Below are positions 8,907 to 18,757 of a stretch of 64,000 nucleotides of DNA, piece after piece. Made by a program: the position numbers and the translations under genes. Numbering within the stretch: position 1 is the first letter of the stretch; every line of letters starts with the position of its first letter. Source of the stretch: Sphingopyxis fribergensis (lineage in GTDB: Bacteria; Pseudomonadota; Alphaproteobacteria; Sphingomonadales; Sphingomonadaceae); the NCBI RefSeq assembly GCF_000803645.1, contig NZ_CP009122.1:1464501-1528500 (forward strand), in the 5' to 3' direction. The notes beneath the pieces are model-generated. The model did no database searches and was not told the origin of the DNA. It saw nothing but the letters and a program-made list of their open reading frames with translations.

Positions 8907-9890
8907 CTAGGCCGGAAGCTGTTGGCTCGAGCAATGGAAGCTGCCGCCGCCGACGATGATCCCGCGCGCGGGCACCCCAACGGCGCGGCGGTCGGGGAAG
9001 AGCGCGGCGAGCGTGTCGACCGCGGCCTTATCGTTGGCGACGCCATAGGTCGGCACCACGACGACGCTGTTGCCGATATAGAAGTTCATATAGCTCGCCG
9101 CCGCGATCTCGCCGCCCACTTCGACGCGGCCGGGTGAGGGCAGGTCGACGATTTCGACCCCGCCGAACGCCGCGGTCCGCGCGCGGGCGTCGGCGTAGAC
9201 ATGTGCGTTGGGGTCGTCATTTCCCGTCGCGACGGGCAGCGCGAGCCGCCCTTCGCCGACGAAACGCGCCAGATTGTCGACATGGCCGTCGGTATGATCG
9301 CCGACCAGCCCGTTGCCGAGCCACAGCAGCCGGTCGATCCCGAGCGACTGGTGGAGCCGCACCGCGATATCTTCGCGCGTCAGCGTCGGATTACGGTTGG
9401 TGTTGAGCAGGCATTCCTCGGTGGTGACGCAGAGCCCGGTGCCGTCGACGTCGATGCCGCCGCCCTCGAGCACCCAGTCCTGATCGTCGACCGGCAGGCC
9501 CGATCCGGCGGCCAGCGCGGCGCCGACTTCCTGATCGCCCGGCATGACGAATTTCTCGCCCCACCAGTTGAATTCGAAATTGCGCGCCCGGCGGGCCGCG
9601 CCCGTTCCGGCGATGATCGGCCCGGTGTCGCGCAGCCAGATGTCGCCCAAGGGCTGGATCAGGATGCGCACGCCCGGATCGACGAGCGCGGCGGCGGTAT
9701 CGGCCTGCCGCGCATCGTTGACCACGAGCCGCACTTCCTCGCCGCGGCCGCCGTCATGGACGGCGTTGGCGAAGGCGGCGACATCGCGCCGTCCCTCGTC
9801 GATCGCACCCGCCCACTCCTCGGCGAGGTGCGGGAAACCGATCCAGACGGCGTCGTGCGGCGCCCATTCGGCAGGCATTTTCAGCGTCAT
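8907..9890 (-). CDS. aguA: Agmatine deiminase
   Basis: 327 residues of the Porphyromonas-type peptidyl-arginine deiminase/agmatine deiminase family. It converts agmatine to N-carbamoylputrescine and ammonia. Family signatures include WIGFPH near the start, GDIWLRDTGP, VLEGGGIDVDG, GDHTDGHVDNLARF and, close to the C-terminus, GGGSFHCSSQQ with the catalytic cysteine at about residue 320. It lies upstream of aguB on the same strand and follows the M28 peptidase gene by only 16 bp, so a run of three leftward genes may share transcription. No agmatine repressor (AguR) is visible nearby. Confidence 0.93.
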   Translation of the reverse strand: MTLKMPAEWAPHDAVWIGFPHLAEEWAGAIDEGRRDVAAFANAVHDGGRGEEVRLVVNDARQADTAAALVDPGVRILIQPLGDIWLRDTGPIIAGTGAARRARNFEFNWWGEKFVMPGDQEVGAALAAGSGLPVDDQDWVLEGGGIDVDGTGLCVTTEECLLNTNRNPTLTREDIAVRLHQSLGIDRLLWLGNGLVGDHTDGHVDNLARFVGEGRLALPVATGNDDPNAHVYADARARTAAFGGVEIVDLPSPGRVEVGGEIAAASYMNFYIGNSVVVVPTYGVANDKAAVDTLAALFPDRRAVGVPARGIIVGGGSFHCSSQQLPA

Positions 9891-9906
9891 GGGCGCCTTT
9901 TTCCGC

Positions 9907-11589
9907 TTACTTGCCGGCGCGCGACTTGTCGCGGGCGGCGCGGAATTCGTCGCCTTCGACCCAGTTCGGCCATGCGTCGGTCATCGCAAGCATGCGGCCC
10001 GCGGCGTAATAGAGGCGCAGGTCCGACATCATGCCGCCCCAGTTCGTGATCGCCTCATATTCGTCGCCCGGTGCGTGATAGCGGTTCGTTTCATAATCTT
10101 CGGCCGCTTTCTTGCCGGCCTCGACGCCGCCCTCGACGAGTTCGTCGCCGCTGCCGAAGTTGAACATAGGCACGCCCAGCTTGGCGAAGCTGAAGTGGTC
10201 CGAACGGTAATAGAAGCCCTTTTCGGGGGTCGGCTCGGCCTTGACCGTGCGGCCCTCCATCTTCGCGAGCTTTTCGACATAGGCGTCGAGTTCGGACTTG
10301 CCGCCGCCGACGACGACGATGTCCTTCGCGGGGCCGATTGCATTCAATGCGTCCATGTTCACGCCGCCGACCGTCTGCGCGAGCGGGAAGACCGGGTTTT
10401 CGGCATAATATTTCGAACCGAGCAGGCCCGATTCTTCGGCGGTCACCGCCAGGAAGACGATGCTGCGGTCGGGCGCGCCCGCCTTGTGGAAGGCCTGCGC
10501 CAGCGTCACCAGACCCGCGATGCCGCTCGCATTGTCGACCGCGCCGTTGCAGATATCGTCGCCATCGACGGGCGTGCAGCGGCCAAGGTGATCCCAATGG
10601 CCGGTGTAGAGCACATATTCGTCGGGACGCTTGGCACCCGGCAGCACGCCGATGACGTTGCGCGACATCTTTTTCGAAATGTCATTGTCGAAGCCGAAAT
10701 TGGCCTTCACGCCGGTCAGCGCGACGGGCTTGAACCCCTTCTTCTTCGCGGCCTCGCGCAGCTTGTCGAAATCCTGTCCCGCGCTCGCGAAGAGTTCCTT
10801 CGCCTTGGCGAGCTGGATCCAGCCGTTGGCGACGGTTTCCTTCGCGCCGCCGTCCTTGCTTTCGGCGAGATATTGCGTGCCCGTGTTGCTGCTTTCCACG
10901 ACGTTCCAGCCATAAGCGGCGGGTTCGGTGTCGTGGACGATCAGCACCGCCGCGGCGCCCTGGCGCGCGGCTTCTTCATATTTATACGACCAGCGGCCAT
11001 AATAGGTCATCGCGCGGCCGTTGAATTCGCCCTTGGCTTCCTTGGTCTGCCAGTCGGGATCGTTGACGAGGACGACGACGGTCTTTCCCTTCACATCGAG
11101 CCCGGCATAGTCGTTCCAGCCCTTTTCGGGGGCGTTGATGCCATAGCCGACGAAGACGACGTCGCTGTCCTTGACCGCGGTCTTGGGCTGGACGCGATAG
11201 CTGAACGCGACATAGTCCTTTGCATATTGCGCAGTCACCGGGGTCTTGCCGCCGGTGAAGGTGAGCGGCGTCGCATTTTTCGCGGTGATTTCGACCAGCG
11301 GCACGTCCTGCGTCCACTTGCCGTTGTTGCCGGGCTTCAGCCCCGCTTCCTCATATTTCTTGATGATATAGGCGACGGTCTTTTCCTCGCCGGGCGTGCC
11401 GGGGGCGCGGCCTTCATAGGCGTCCGACGACAGTTCCTTGGTCACTTCCTGCAAGGTCGCGAGCGACAGTTCGGGGATCTGGACGTCGGGGATGGCGGTG
11501 GCCGACGTCGCCGCCTTGTCGGAGGTGTTGCACGCGGCAACGGTCAGGAGAACAGCAACGGCTGCGGTCGTTCGGGGGAAACGAAGCAT
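9907..11589 (-). CDS. M28 family zinc metallopeptidase, lipoprotein
   Basis: 560 residues from ATG at 11589, chosen because GAGGAA precedes it and the protein then opens with a lipoprotein signal (AVAVLLTVAAC, lipobox cysteine about residue 18); the open frame 60 codons upstream is not coding. M28 peptidases carry two zinc ions. The ligand segments are visible as TGHWDHLG (about 330), GAVDNASG, TAEESGLLG and a late histidine in YYRSDHFSF. A region with AVLIVHDTEP looks like an inserted PA domain. Probably an aminopeptidase anchored in the outer membrane and facing the periplasm. Confidence 0.88.
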   Translation of the reverse strand: MLRFPRTTAAVAVLLTVAACNTSDKAATSATAIPDVQIPELSLATLQEVTKELSSDAYEGRAPGTPGEEKTVAYIIKKYEEAGLKPGNNGKWTQDVPLVEITAKNATPLTFTGGKTPVTAQYAKDYVAFSYRVQPKTAVKDSDVVFVGYGINAPEKGWNDYAGLDVKGKTVVVLVNDPDWQTKEAKGEFNGRAMTYYGRWSYKYEEAARQGAAAVLIVHDTEPAAYGWNVVESSNTGTQYLAESKDGGAKETVANGWIQLAKAKELFASAGQDFDKLREAAKKKGFKPVALTGVKANFGFDNDISKKMSRNVIGVLPGAKRPDEYVLYTGHWDHLGRCTPVDGDDICNGAVDNASGIAGLVTLAQAFHKAGAPDRSIVFLAVTAEESGLLGSKYYAENPVFPLAQTVGGVNMDALNAIGPAKDIVVVGGGKSELDAYVEKLAKMEGRTVKAEPTPEKGFYYRSDHFSFAKLGVPMFNFGSGDELVEGGVEAGKKAAEDYETNRYHAPGDEYEAITNWGGMMSDLRLYYAAGRMLAMTDAWPNWVEGDEFRAARDKSRAGK

Positions 11590-11860
11590 GGAAATTCCTC
11601 GGAAAGTTTCATTTGCGGGCGAGCGGGCTTGTGCCAGCGCGGGGAAGGGGATGCAAGCGCCGGGGAACCGGGAGTTCAACGTCGGTTCGGCCGGTTCCGT
11701 GCGATGCCATATCCAGCCGTCCTTCGGAACCATATGATTCAGCGAACCGACCTGCAATCGGCGAGACAAGACGACTGCAAGTTACCGGCGACCCGGAATT
11801 TCCTTTCAAAAGATTCCGAATCATGTTTTATTTGCGGCGCAACAGCAGGGGCTTACTGTG

Positions 11861-12241
11861 ATGCTGCGTTCCCGTTTTCTCGGCGCGGCCGTCGTCGCCG
11901 CCTTGTTACTCCCCGCGCCGGCCTTCGCCCGAAGGCATGACGATTGGCACGACGATCATCGTCATCACGATCGCGATGGTGACGCCGCCGCGGGCGCTGC
12001 GCTTGCGATCGGCATCGTGGGAATAGCGGCCGCCATATCTGCGAAGAAGAAGCGTAAGGCAGAGGAGCAGCGCGACGCTTATCGCTACGGCTATGGCAAC
12101 AGCTATGGCAGCGATTATTTTTCGCCATCGCGGGACGTGAGTTGTTACCGGAGCGAACGACGTTGCTTCGTTCGCGATCAATTCTCCTACGGCTGGACGG
12201 AAAGCCAGTTCGGCTACGATCCGCATCGCCGGGGGTATTGA
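11861..12241 (+). CDS. Small exported His/Asp-rich protein, function unknown
   Basis: 126 residues from the ATG; a GTG directly before it (11858) could also serve, and AGGGG lies about 8 bases upstream. An N-terminal signal peptide (AAVVAALLLPAPAFA) is followed by a strongly His/Asp-rich stretch (HDDWHDDHRHHDRDGD) that could bind metal. Next come an alanine/glycine hydrophobic segment (GAALAIGIVGIAAAI), a basic stop (KKKRK) and a Tyr-rich tail with two cysteines (VSCYRSERRCF). The second segment suggests an inner-membrane anchor. First of four closely spaced genes; function not recognised. Confidence 0.65.
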   Translation: MLRSRFLGAAVVAALLLPAPAFARRHDDWHDDHRHHDRDGDAAAGAALAIGIVGIAAAISAKKKRKAEEQRDAYRYGYGNSYGSDYFSPSRDVSCYRSERRCFVRDQFSYGWTESQFGYDPHRRGY

Positions 12242-12243
12242 CG

Positions 12244-12705
12244 ATGACCGTACGAAATTTGGTTCTCGCTGTCGCATTGACGACCGCGCCCGTCGCGGTC
12301 TCCCACGCAAAGGCACCCGCGCCCGCGCCGATCACCGTGAAGATGGATCTGGCCGCCACAGATGCGATCCGTTCGTTGCTAGGCGACGCATTTGACGAGG
12401 GCCAAGTCGCGATGCTGCAGGCGCTCGGCCATCAGCAGGCCGTAGCCGCGGTTTGCGACGGCTTTGAAATCGATCCGGCGGCGTTTCAGAACGAATTCGA
12501 TCTGATCTACGACGACCAGGCAGGGAAACCGCGCAGCCTTGATTCCGGCCAGCGTGCGGAAATCGAAAGGAAGGCAACGCTGGCACTGGGAATGGCGTTC
12601 GGCGCCCAGATCGCCATTTCTGCCAATGATCATCCTGCCTTTTGCAAAGCGGCTGGTGACGAGCGCGCCGCCGGAAAGGCCACCAACCTGGTCTGGACGA
12701 AATAG
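12244..12705 (+). CDS. Small exported protein, function unknown
   Basis: 153 residues from ATG 12244, only 2 bases after the preceding stop; a longer frame starting at 12142 overlaps that gene and is rejected. The N-terminus [20 protein letters not shown] is a signal peptide, so the mature protein is periplasmic. Two cysteines (VCDGF and AFCKAAG) could form a disulfide. The mature part is acidic and mostly helical by composition. It resembles unnamed exported proteins and no domain is recognised. The tight spacing suggests translation coupling with its neighbour. Confidence 0.65.
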   Translation: MTVRNLVLAVALTTAPVAVSHAKAPAPAPITVKMDLAATDAIRSLLGDAFDEGQVAMLQALGHQQAVAAVCDGFEIDPAAFQNEFDLIYDDQAGKPRSLDSGQRAEIERKATLALGMAFGAQIAISANDHPAFCKAAGDERAAGKATNLVWTK

Positions 12706-12709
12706 AGGC

Positions 12710-13465
12710 GTGCGCGTCCGGCCGAACTGGAAACCGGCCGTCTGCGTCTATCTCGTCTACAACGCGATCATATTTGCGACGTGGGGCGCAGTTGGCGCAC
12801 GCTATACGGACATGGTGTCCGATCGCGTGGCATTTGCGAGCCTCGTCATTCCCCTTGGTCTCGGCGCGTTCTTCATGGCGTCGAGCGTTTCCTGGTTCGG
12901 ATGGTGGAAACCGGCGCTCGGCGAAGGCCGCAGGGGTGGGCCGCCATGGGCGCTGCTTTTGGTCCTGTCCGGAATGATCGGTATGGTGCTGGTGAACAGC
13001 ACTGCGACAGATTGGCATTCCTTTTCGCCCGCGCATCTGACGACCCTCGTCCTTGCAGGCATATTGGTCGGTTTCAACGAAGAGCTTTTGGCGCGCGGTG
13101 TGCTGGTGACCGGATTACGCGGATCGACGGCGAACGAGGTGCGCGTCTGCCTTTTGTCGTCGCTGCTTTTCGGAGCGATGCATATTCCCAACGCGCTTTT
13201 CGGCATTCCACTCTTCGCAAGCCTTATTCAATGCCTGTTCGCCGCGCTGATGGGCGGCGCTTTCTATGTTTTGCGCCGGGTCAGCGGAAGCATATGGCTG
13301 CCGATGCTGATGCACGGGGCGTGGGACTTTACTTCGTTCAGCGTGCAGGCGGTGGGGCAACGGCCGGCGCTCTCTCCTGTGATGCAGTTCGGGACCTATT
13401 TTCTCGCGATCATTGCTGTAATCGCCGTCCTCCGTCACGAGCGCCGTATCGCATCGCCACATTAA
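12710..13465 (+). CDS. CPBP family intramembrane glutamic endopeptidase
   Basis: About 251 residues if started at GTG 12710, just after the preceding stop; the start is uncertain because only a poorly spaced AGAGG precedes it. Several hydrophobic helices are present. The Rce1/CPBP motifs are clear: FNEELLARG (E at about 124), [12 protein letters not shown] with the catalytic histidine near 157, and LMHGAWDF near 200. Bacterial members act in the membrane as proteases or maturation factors, often of small peptides. Small exported proteins upstream in the same run are possible partners (inference). Confidence 0.8.
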   Translation: MRVRPNWKPAVCVYLVYNAIIFATWGAVGARYTDMVSDRVAFASLVIPLGLGAFFMASSVSWFGWWKPALGEGRRGGPPWALLLVLSGMIGMVLVNSTATDWHSFSPAHLTTLVLAGILVGFNEELLARGVLVTGLRGSTANEVRVCLLSSLLFGAMHIPNALFGIPLFASLIQCLFAALMGGAFYVLRRVSGSIWLPMLMHGAWDFTSFSVQAVGQRPALSPVMQFGTYFLAIIAVIAVLRHERRIASPH

Positions 13466-13475
13466 GGGCCTAAAA

Positions 13476-14147
13476 TTGCATTTCCTCAATTTCCTGAATT
13501 CGCTCGACGAACTTCTCTACGAGCTGATGAGCTGGATCATCTTCTTTCCCGTGACTTTATGGCGCACGATCCGGCGTCCCCTTGCCACGATGACCTATGC
13601 TTTCGAACAGCTCCAATTGCCGGAAGGCCAGCAATTTCGAGCGACGGTCAGTCCGCCCATCATGCTGATTCTGGCGGTGTTGATCGGGCAGGTCGTAGAT
13701 ATCGCGCTTCACGGTACCAACCCGCTGGTTAAAAGCGACAAGGGGCTGGCTTCGCTGATCGACGATAACACCACGCTCCTGATGCTTCGCATTCTCTTGT
13801 TCGGCCTGTTCCCGCTCATTCTCGCCACGCGCTATGTCAGGCGCAGCGATTTCGACCTGGACCGCGACACCTTGAAAGCTCCATTTTACGCGCAGTGCCT
13901 CGCGCTTGCCCCGGTCGCCCTTGCATTCACACTGGGAACGTCGCTGCTGTTCCAGCCGGAAACGCCGCAGAAGATATTCGGGTCCGTCCTTTTCGGCTTT
14001 GCGGTCCTGTTCTTGGCCATTGTCGAAGTGCGATGGTTCAGCAGGCAGCTCGAACAATCGCTCGGACGGTCGCTGCTCGACGTTGGCCTTGCATTGATCG
14101 AAAGCCTGGTCATCTTTTTCGGAGTAGGGATCGTTATTGCGACATGA
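13476..14147 (+). CDS. Multi-pass membrane protein (YIP1-like), function unknown
   Basis: 223 residues from a TTG start at 13476, supported by AAGGG about 8 bases upstream; the next in-frame ATG would remove 17 residues. Four or five hydrophobic segments are visible (IMLILAVLIGQVVDIAL, ILLFGLFPLILA, LALAPVALAFTLG, VLFGFAVLFLAIV, LALIESLVIFFGVGI). The layout resembles small Yip1/permease-like proteins but no diagnostic motif was found. It closes the four-gene run that includes the CPBP protease, 10 bases after its stop. Confidence 0.65.
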   Translation: MHFLNFLNSLDELLYELMSWIIFFPVTLWRTIRRPLATMTYAFEQLQLPEGQQFRATVSPPIMLILAVLIGQVVDIALHGTNPLVKSDKGLASLIDDNTTLLMLRILLFGLFPLILATRYVRRSDFDLDRDTLKAPFYAQCLALAPVALAFTLGTSLLFQPETPQKIFGSVLFGFAVLFLAIVEVRWFSRQLEQSLGRSLLDVGLALIESLVIFFGVGIVIAT

Positions 14148-14255
14148 TCAAAGCAGAAATTTGCTGAGGATGGCTGCCTGACTTTGACCAGAAGCGACGC
14201 TGGGAAAGCAAGTCCGCCTCTGTCTGGCATCGCCCCACATCCTCTCGTTCGACGA

Positions 14256-14290
14256 AAAAGGGCGGCCCGTTGCCGGACCGCCCCTTTGAA
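14256..14290 (-). terminator. Rho-independent terminator of rpsD
   Basis: Read leftward, an inverted repeat GGGGCGGTCCGG/CCGTTGCC-GGGCCGCCC type stem is followed directly by CTTTTT. It lies about 20 bases after the rpsD stop codon, the expected place for its terminator. It may also stop rightward readthrough from the membrane-protein gene. Confidence 0.75.
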
Positions 14291-14311
14291 ACCTCCGTGG
14301 TCGAAACCCGA

Positions 14312-14923
14312 TCAGCGCGAATAGAATTCGACGACCAGGTTCGGTTCCATCTTCACCGGATAGGGCACTTCGTCGAGCGTCGGGACGCGGACATAGGTCG
14401 ACTTGGTGCCGTCAACCGACAGATATTCGGGAAGGTCGCGCTCGGGCAGGCTCTGCGCCTCGGCGACCAGCGCCATTTCCTGTGCCTTCTTGCCGAGGGT
14501 GACTTCGTCGCCCGGCTTCACAAGGCGGCTGGCGACGTTGCACTTCACGCCGTTCACATAGACGTGACCGTGGCTGACGAGTTGGCGCGCCGAGAAGATC
14601 GTCGGCGTGAACTTCGAGCGATAGACGACGGCGTCGAGGCGGCGCTCGAGCAGGCCGATCAGGTTCTGGCCGGTGTCGCCCTTCATGCGCGATGCTTCGA
14701 AATAGTTCTTCTTGAACTGCTTTTCGGTGATGTCGCCGTAATAGCCCTTCAGCTTCTGCTTCGCGCGGAGCTGGATGCCGAAGTCGGACATCTTGCCCTT
14801 ACGGCGCTGACCATGCTGGCCGGGGCCATATTCGCGGCGGTTTACGGGGCTCTTCGGGCGACCCCAGATGTTTTCACCCATCCGGCGGTCGAGTTTATAC
14901 TTGGCGCTCTGGCGCTTCGACAT
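14312..14923 (-). CDS. rpsD: 30S ribosomal protein S4
   Basis: 203 residues from ATG 14923 ([10 protein letters not shown]); a 19-codon upstream extension is not part of S4. S4 nucleates 16S rRNA folding and can control ribosomal-protein translation. The N-terminal Ribosomal_S4 segment includes [18 protein letters not shown] without the zinc-cysteine cluster found in some bacteria, so this is the zinc-free type. The S4 RNA-binding domain covers roughly 93-155 ([26 protein letters not shown]). Monocistronic here, ending in its own terminator. Confidence 0.97.
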   Translation of the reverse strand: MSKRQSAKYKLDRRMGENIWGRPKSPVNRREYGPGQHGQRRKGKMSDFGIQLRAKQKLKGYYGDITEKQFKKNYFEASRMKGDTGQNLIGLLERRLDAVVYRSKFTPTIFSARQLVSHGHVYVNGVKCNVASRLVKPGDEVTLGKKAQEMALVAEAQSLPERDLPEYLSVDGTKSTYVRVPTLDEVPYPVKMEPNLVVEFYSR

Positions 14924-15124
14924 TGTCGTCTCCAATATGCTGTGTGCCGAAGGATTTCGGCGGTTCCCGGGTCGCACCATATGGACGAGATGCCATATGC
15001 GACCGCCGCTTCACCGGGGTGCGGGGTCCATTGCGAAGGCGCGCGGTTAGACGGGAGGCGGCGCAAAGTCAAGCGCTCAAGGCCCCGCTCGACAGAATGG
15101 AAAAAGCCGTTAAAGGCAGCGCGC

Positions 15125-15454
15125 ATGACGTCCGCCAAACTTCCCGAAGCCAAACTTCCCGAAGACTGCGAAACGATGATCGAAGTCCGCGCCGGGGTCG
15201 ACCAGGTCGATCGCGAACTCGTCGCGCTGCTCGTCCGTCGTTTCGGCTATATGGACGCCGCGGCGCGCATCAAGACCGACCGCACTGCCGTCCGCGACGA
15301 GGCACGTAAGGCAGAGGTGATCGACAATGTCGCGCGCGAAGCCGAAGCTGCGGGGCTGGAACCCGAGCGGCTGCGTGCCGTGTGGAACGAACTCGTCGAA
15401 CAATCGATCGCCTATGAGGCGGCCCGCTGGGACCGCCTGCGCACCGACAGTTGA
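15125..15454 (+). CDS. Chorismate mutase, AroQ type
   Basis: 109 residues from ATG 15125. All-helical AroQ fold: EVRAGVDQVDRELVALLVRRFGYMDAAARIK holds the arginine and lysine positions used by AroQ/PchB enzymes, and VWNELVEQSIAYEA forms the last helix. It converts chorismate to prephenate for Phe/Tyr synthesis; the RFGYMDAAARIK wording is close to the chorismate-mutase/isochorismate-pyruvate-lyase (PchB) subgroup, so salicylate formation cannot be excluded. A second AroQ-type gene is at 31996-32283. Stands alone, divergent from rpsD. Confidence 0.8.
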   Translation: MTSAKLPEAKLPEDCETMIEVRAGVDQVDRELVALLVRRFGYMDAAARIKTDRTAVRDEARKAEVIDNVAREAEAAGLEPERLRAVWNELVEQSIAYEAARWDRLRTDS

Positions 15455-15458
15455 TCGT

Positions 15459-15683
15459 CTAGTTGGTGGAGCCGGCCGTCGGCGCGTCGGCAACGGCTTG
15501 CGTCGCCTCTTCCTTCGGCTTCACGGGTTCGACGACCGTGCGGCACACGCGCTTGGGCACGGCGCTGCCGGTCGATTCCACTTTCTCACAGACTTTTTTG
15601 GGTTTTGCCGGTTTCGCCGGGGTCGTACCGGCCGCATTGGCGGAAGTCACCGCCAAGGCGATGGAAACTATTGCGGAAATCAT
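15459..15683 (-). CDS. Small exported two-cysteine protein A (paralogue of neighbour)
   Basis: 74 residues with a signal peptide (AIVSIALAVTSANA). The mature part has KPAKPKKVCEKVESTGS followed by VPKRVCRT, i.e. two cysteines about 16 residues apart around a central STGS. The same pattern occurs in the protein encoded at 15781-16008, so the two are tandem paralogues. Only 5 bp separate its end from the convergent chorismate mutase. The family is known to me only as uncharacterised small proteins of sphingomonads. The cysteine pair suggests a disulfide hairpin in the periplasm. Function unknown. Confidence 0.65.
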   Translation of the reverse strand: MISAIVSIALAVTSANAAGTTPAKPAKPKKVCEKVESTGSAVPKRVCRTVVEPVKPKEEATQAVADAPTAGSTN

Positions 15684-15780
15684 GGATCTATTCGCCCTTC
15701 AAAAGGATGCGGCCTTCTAGAGAGGTTTATTGCTCCCGCCAAGAGGCCAAGCTATTGCCTGATATTTCGCGGGCGGGCGT

Positions 15781-16008
15781 TCAATTGCCGGCGCCGGACA
15801 GGCGCGCGTCGTTGCGGATATTGGTCGGCTGGCCGTCCCATTCTTCCTGCGTCTTGCAGATACGGCTTTTGAGGCGCGATCCGGTGCTCTTGTTGGCGCG
15901 GCACACCATTTTCGGCTTTGCGGGTTTCGTTTCGCTCGTCGTCTGCGCCTGGGCCGCTGCTTCGGGTGTGGCGGCGGAAAGAGCGAGGGTGAGTACCAGG
16001 GTCAGCAT
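15781..16008 (-). CDS. Small exported two-cysteine protein B (paralogue of neighbour)
   Basis: 75 residues with a signal peptide (LTLVLTLALSAATPEAAAQA) and a GGAG ribosome-binding site 6 bases before ATG. The mature core KPAKPKMVCRANKSTGS then LKSRICKTQEEW repeats the Cys-x-STGS-x-Cys layout of the gene at 15459-15683, here with the fuller TQEEWDG ending. It lies 28 bp downstream of trmJ on the same strand and could be its last operon member. Function unknown; a small disulfide-stabilised periplasmic protein is the best description. Confidence 0.65.
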   Translation of the reverse strand: MLTLVLTLALSAATPEAAAQAQTTSETKPAKPKMVCRANKSTGSRLKSRICKTQEEWDGQPTNIRNDARLSGAGN

Positions 16009-16036
16009 GATCGTCTCCAGCGAGGGGACTTACCCG

Positions 16037-16758
16037 TTATCGCGGCCGGGGCGTCCTGCCAAGAGCGGTTATGATGCCGTGCATCATCCTGATATCATTG
16101 TGTGACCAGCCCGTTTTGGTCAGTGCGGTCCGCAAGGTGCGCAGCGTCGCCTCGGTCCGCTCGGGCGGGACGAAATAGCCGCTCGCGTCGAGATCGCGCG
16201 TGAGATGCTGGATGAATTCTTCCAGTTCGGCGTGCGGTGCCGGTGGATCGAGCGGCACCTCGGGCGGGCTGGCAAGCGCGATGCCCTTCGACCATTCATA
16301 GGCGAGCAGGATGACGGCTTGCGCCAGGTTGAGCGACGCGAATTCGGGGTTGATCGGCACCGTGACGATTGCGTGCGCGAGCGCGACATCGTCGGTTTCG
16401 AGGCCCGAGCGTTCGGCGCCGAACACATAGGCCGAGCGGCCCGCGCTCGCATGAACCTCGCGCGCTGCCGCTTCGGGGGTCAGTACGGGTTTCATCACAC
16501 CCCGCTTGCGCACGGTGGTGGCATAGATGGTCGTGCAGTCGGCGACCGCATCGGCGAGGCTGCCGAAAACCTCTGCCTCGGCGAGCACGATGTCGGCACC
16601 CGCCGATGCCGGGCCGGCGTCGGGATTGGGCCAGCCGTCGCGCGGGGTGACGAGGCGGAGTTCGGTCAGCCCGAAATTAAGCATCGCACGCGCCGCCTTG
16701 CCGATATTCTCACCAAGCTGCGGACGGACGAGGACGATGACAGGGGGCAGGGCTGCGC

Positions 16759-16762
<4 letters not shown>
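16037..16762 (-). CDS. trmJ: tRNA (cytidine/uridine-2'-O-)-methyltransferase TrmJ
   Basis: 241 residues of the SPOUT class. TrmJ methylates the 2'-O of nucleotide 32 in the tRNA anticodon loop using S-adenosylmethionine. Motifs: [19 protein letters not shown] at the N-terminus, [18 protein letters not shown], and the knot region [13 protein letters not shown] followed by [18 protein letters not shown]-terminal helical extension from about 165 fits TrmJ rather than TrmL (shorter). Its start overlaps the nrdR stop by 4 bp, so it is translationally coupled to it and part of the rpiB-glyA-nrdR operon. Confidence 0.9.
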
Positions 16763-17223
<461 letters not shown>

Positions 17224-17226
17224 GGG

Positions 17227-17445
17227 CTAGCGTTTCACCCGGCTGTATAGCGCGACGGCGGCGCCGGCGAGAAGGCCGGCCGGCCAGCTGACGACGGGGA
17301 GCACAGCGCCAATGACGGCGCCCACGACGCCGCCGGTCAGCACCGGGCGCGTGGAGGGATGGGCCAGACCTTGCTTGCCCATCGCCTTGACCTCTTCGAT
17401 CGTCATCTCGACCAGCGTCGGTTCCTCGGGGTGCTGCCGCGCCAT
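17227..17445 (-). CDS. Small membrane protein, function unknown
   Basis: 72 residues from ATG 17445, chosen because it lies 4 bp after the glyA stop; the upstream open frame runs inside glyA and is rejected. The N-terminal half is polar (QHPEEPTLVEMTIEEVKAMG), then a long glycine/alanine hydrophobic stretch VLTGGVVGAVIGAVLPV and a second GLLAGAAVALY end in basic residues, so one hairpin or two helices in the membrane. Conserved position between glyA and nrdR suggests a real gene. Function not recognised. Confidence 0.7.
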   Translation of the reverse strand: MARQHPEEPTLVEMTIEEVKAMGKQGLAHPSTRPVLTGGVVGAVIGAVLPVVSWPAGLLAGAAVALYSRVKR

Positions 17446-17449
17446 CGCC

Positions 17450-18757
17450 TTATCCCTGATAGATGGGGAAGCGTTCGCACAGCGCGCGGACGCGGCCGCG
17501 GACATTCGCCTCGACATCGGCGTCGCCATGCTCGCCCTTGTCGCGCAGGGCCTCGAGCACATCGGCGACCATATCGCCGATTTCCTCGAATTCGGCGATG
17601 CCGAAGCCGCGCGTCGTGCCGGCGGGCGATCCGACGCGGATGCCGCTCGTCTTCACCGGCGGCAGCGGGTCAAACGGAATGCCGTTCTTGTTGCAAGTGA
17701 TCGCGCTGCGTTCGAGCGCCTCGTCGGCGTCGCGGCCGGTGACGCCGAGCGGGCGGAGGTCGATCAGCGCCAGATGCGTGTCGGTGCCGCCCGCGACGAC
17801 ATCGGCGCCACGGTCCTTGAGGCGGCCGGCCAGTGCCTGCGCATTGGCGACGGTCGCCTTGGCATAATCCTTGAACTCGGGGCGCAAAGCTTCGCCGAAC
17901 GCCACCGCCTTGGCGGCGATGACGTGCATCAGCGGGCCGCCCTGCAGACCGGGGAAGACCGCCGAATTGATGCGCTTGGCGATCGCGTCGTCATTGGTCA
18001 GGATCATGCCGCCGCGCGGCCCTCGCAGCGTCTTGTGCGTCGTCGTCGTGACGACATGCGCATGTTCCATCGGCGAGGGATGGACGCCGCCGGCGACGAG
18101 GCCCGCAAAATGCGCCATGTCGACCATCAGCAGCGCGCCGACATCGTCGGCAATCTTGCGGAAGCGCGCGAAATCGAGCGTGCGCGGATAGGCCGAGCCG
18201 CCCGCGATGATGAGCGCGGGGCGATGTTCCTTCGCCAGCGCCTCGACCTGATCGAAGTCGACGAGATGATCGTCTGCGCGCACGCCATATTGCACCGCGT
18301 TGAACCATTTGCCCGACATGGCGGGCGGCGCGCCGTGGGTCAGGTGGCCGCCGGCGTCGAGGCTCATGCCGAGGATCGTCGCGCCGGGCTTGGTCAGCGC
18401 GAGCATCACCGCGCCGTTCGCCTGAGCGCCCGAATGCGGCTGGACATTGGCATAGCCGCAATCGAACAGCTGCTTGGCGCGGTCGATCGCGAGGGTTTCG
18501 ACCTCGTCCGACGGCGCGCAACCCTGATAGTAACGGCGGCCGGGGTAACCCTCGGCATATTTGTTGGTGAACACCGAACCCTGCGCTTCGAGCACCGCCT
18601 TCGAGACGATATTCTCGCTCGCGATCAGTTCGATCTGATATTGTTCGCGTTCGAGTTCATGCTTCATCGCCGCCGCGACTGCGGGATCGACCGTGCCGAC
18701 GCCATCGGTGAAATAGCCGGCCGATTTGATGGGCTTTGCGAGCGTGTCTGTGGTCAT
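17450..18757 (-). CDS. glyA: Serine hydroxymethyltransferase
   Basis: 435 residues. PLP enzyme interconverting serine and glycine with tetrahydrofolate, the main source of one-carbon units. Signatures: [35 protein letters not shown] and the PLP-lysine motif [14 protein letters not shown] (lysine about residue 240). C-terminal [15 protein letters not shown] is typical. The start overlaps the rpiB stop by 4 bp, and the next gene begins 4 bp after its end. No glycine riboswitch is visible upstream because rpiB occupies the position. Confidence 0.97.
   Translation of the reverse strand: MTTDTLAKPIKSAGYFTDGVGTVDPAVAAAMKHELEREQYQIELIASENIVSKAVLEAQGSVFTNKYAEGYPGRRYYQGCAPSDEVETLAIDRAKQLFDCGYANVQPHSGAQANGAVMLALTKPGATILGMSLDAGGHLTHGAPPAMSGKWFNAVQYGVRADDHLVDFDQVEALAKEHRPALIIAGGSAYPRTLDFARFRKIADDVGALLMVDMAHFAGLVAGGVHPSPMEHAHVVTTTTHKTLRGPRGGMILTNDDAIAKRINSAVFPGLQGGPLMHVIAAKAVAFGEALRPEFKDYAKATVANAQALAGRLKDRGADVVAGGTDTHLALIDLRPLGVTGRDADEALERSAITCNKNGIPFDPLPPVKTSGIRVGSPAGTTRGFGIAEFEEIGDMVADVLEALRDKGEHGDADVEANVRGRVRALCERFPIYQG

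Noticed and set aside
9544..11940. 798-codon + strand open frame opposite agmatine deiminase and the M28 peptidase
   Set aside because: It spans parts of two well-recognised genes on the other strand and has no domain signature. Shadow frame.
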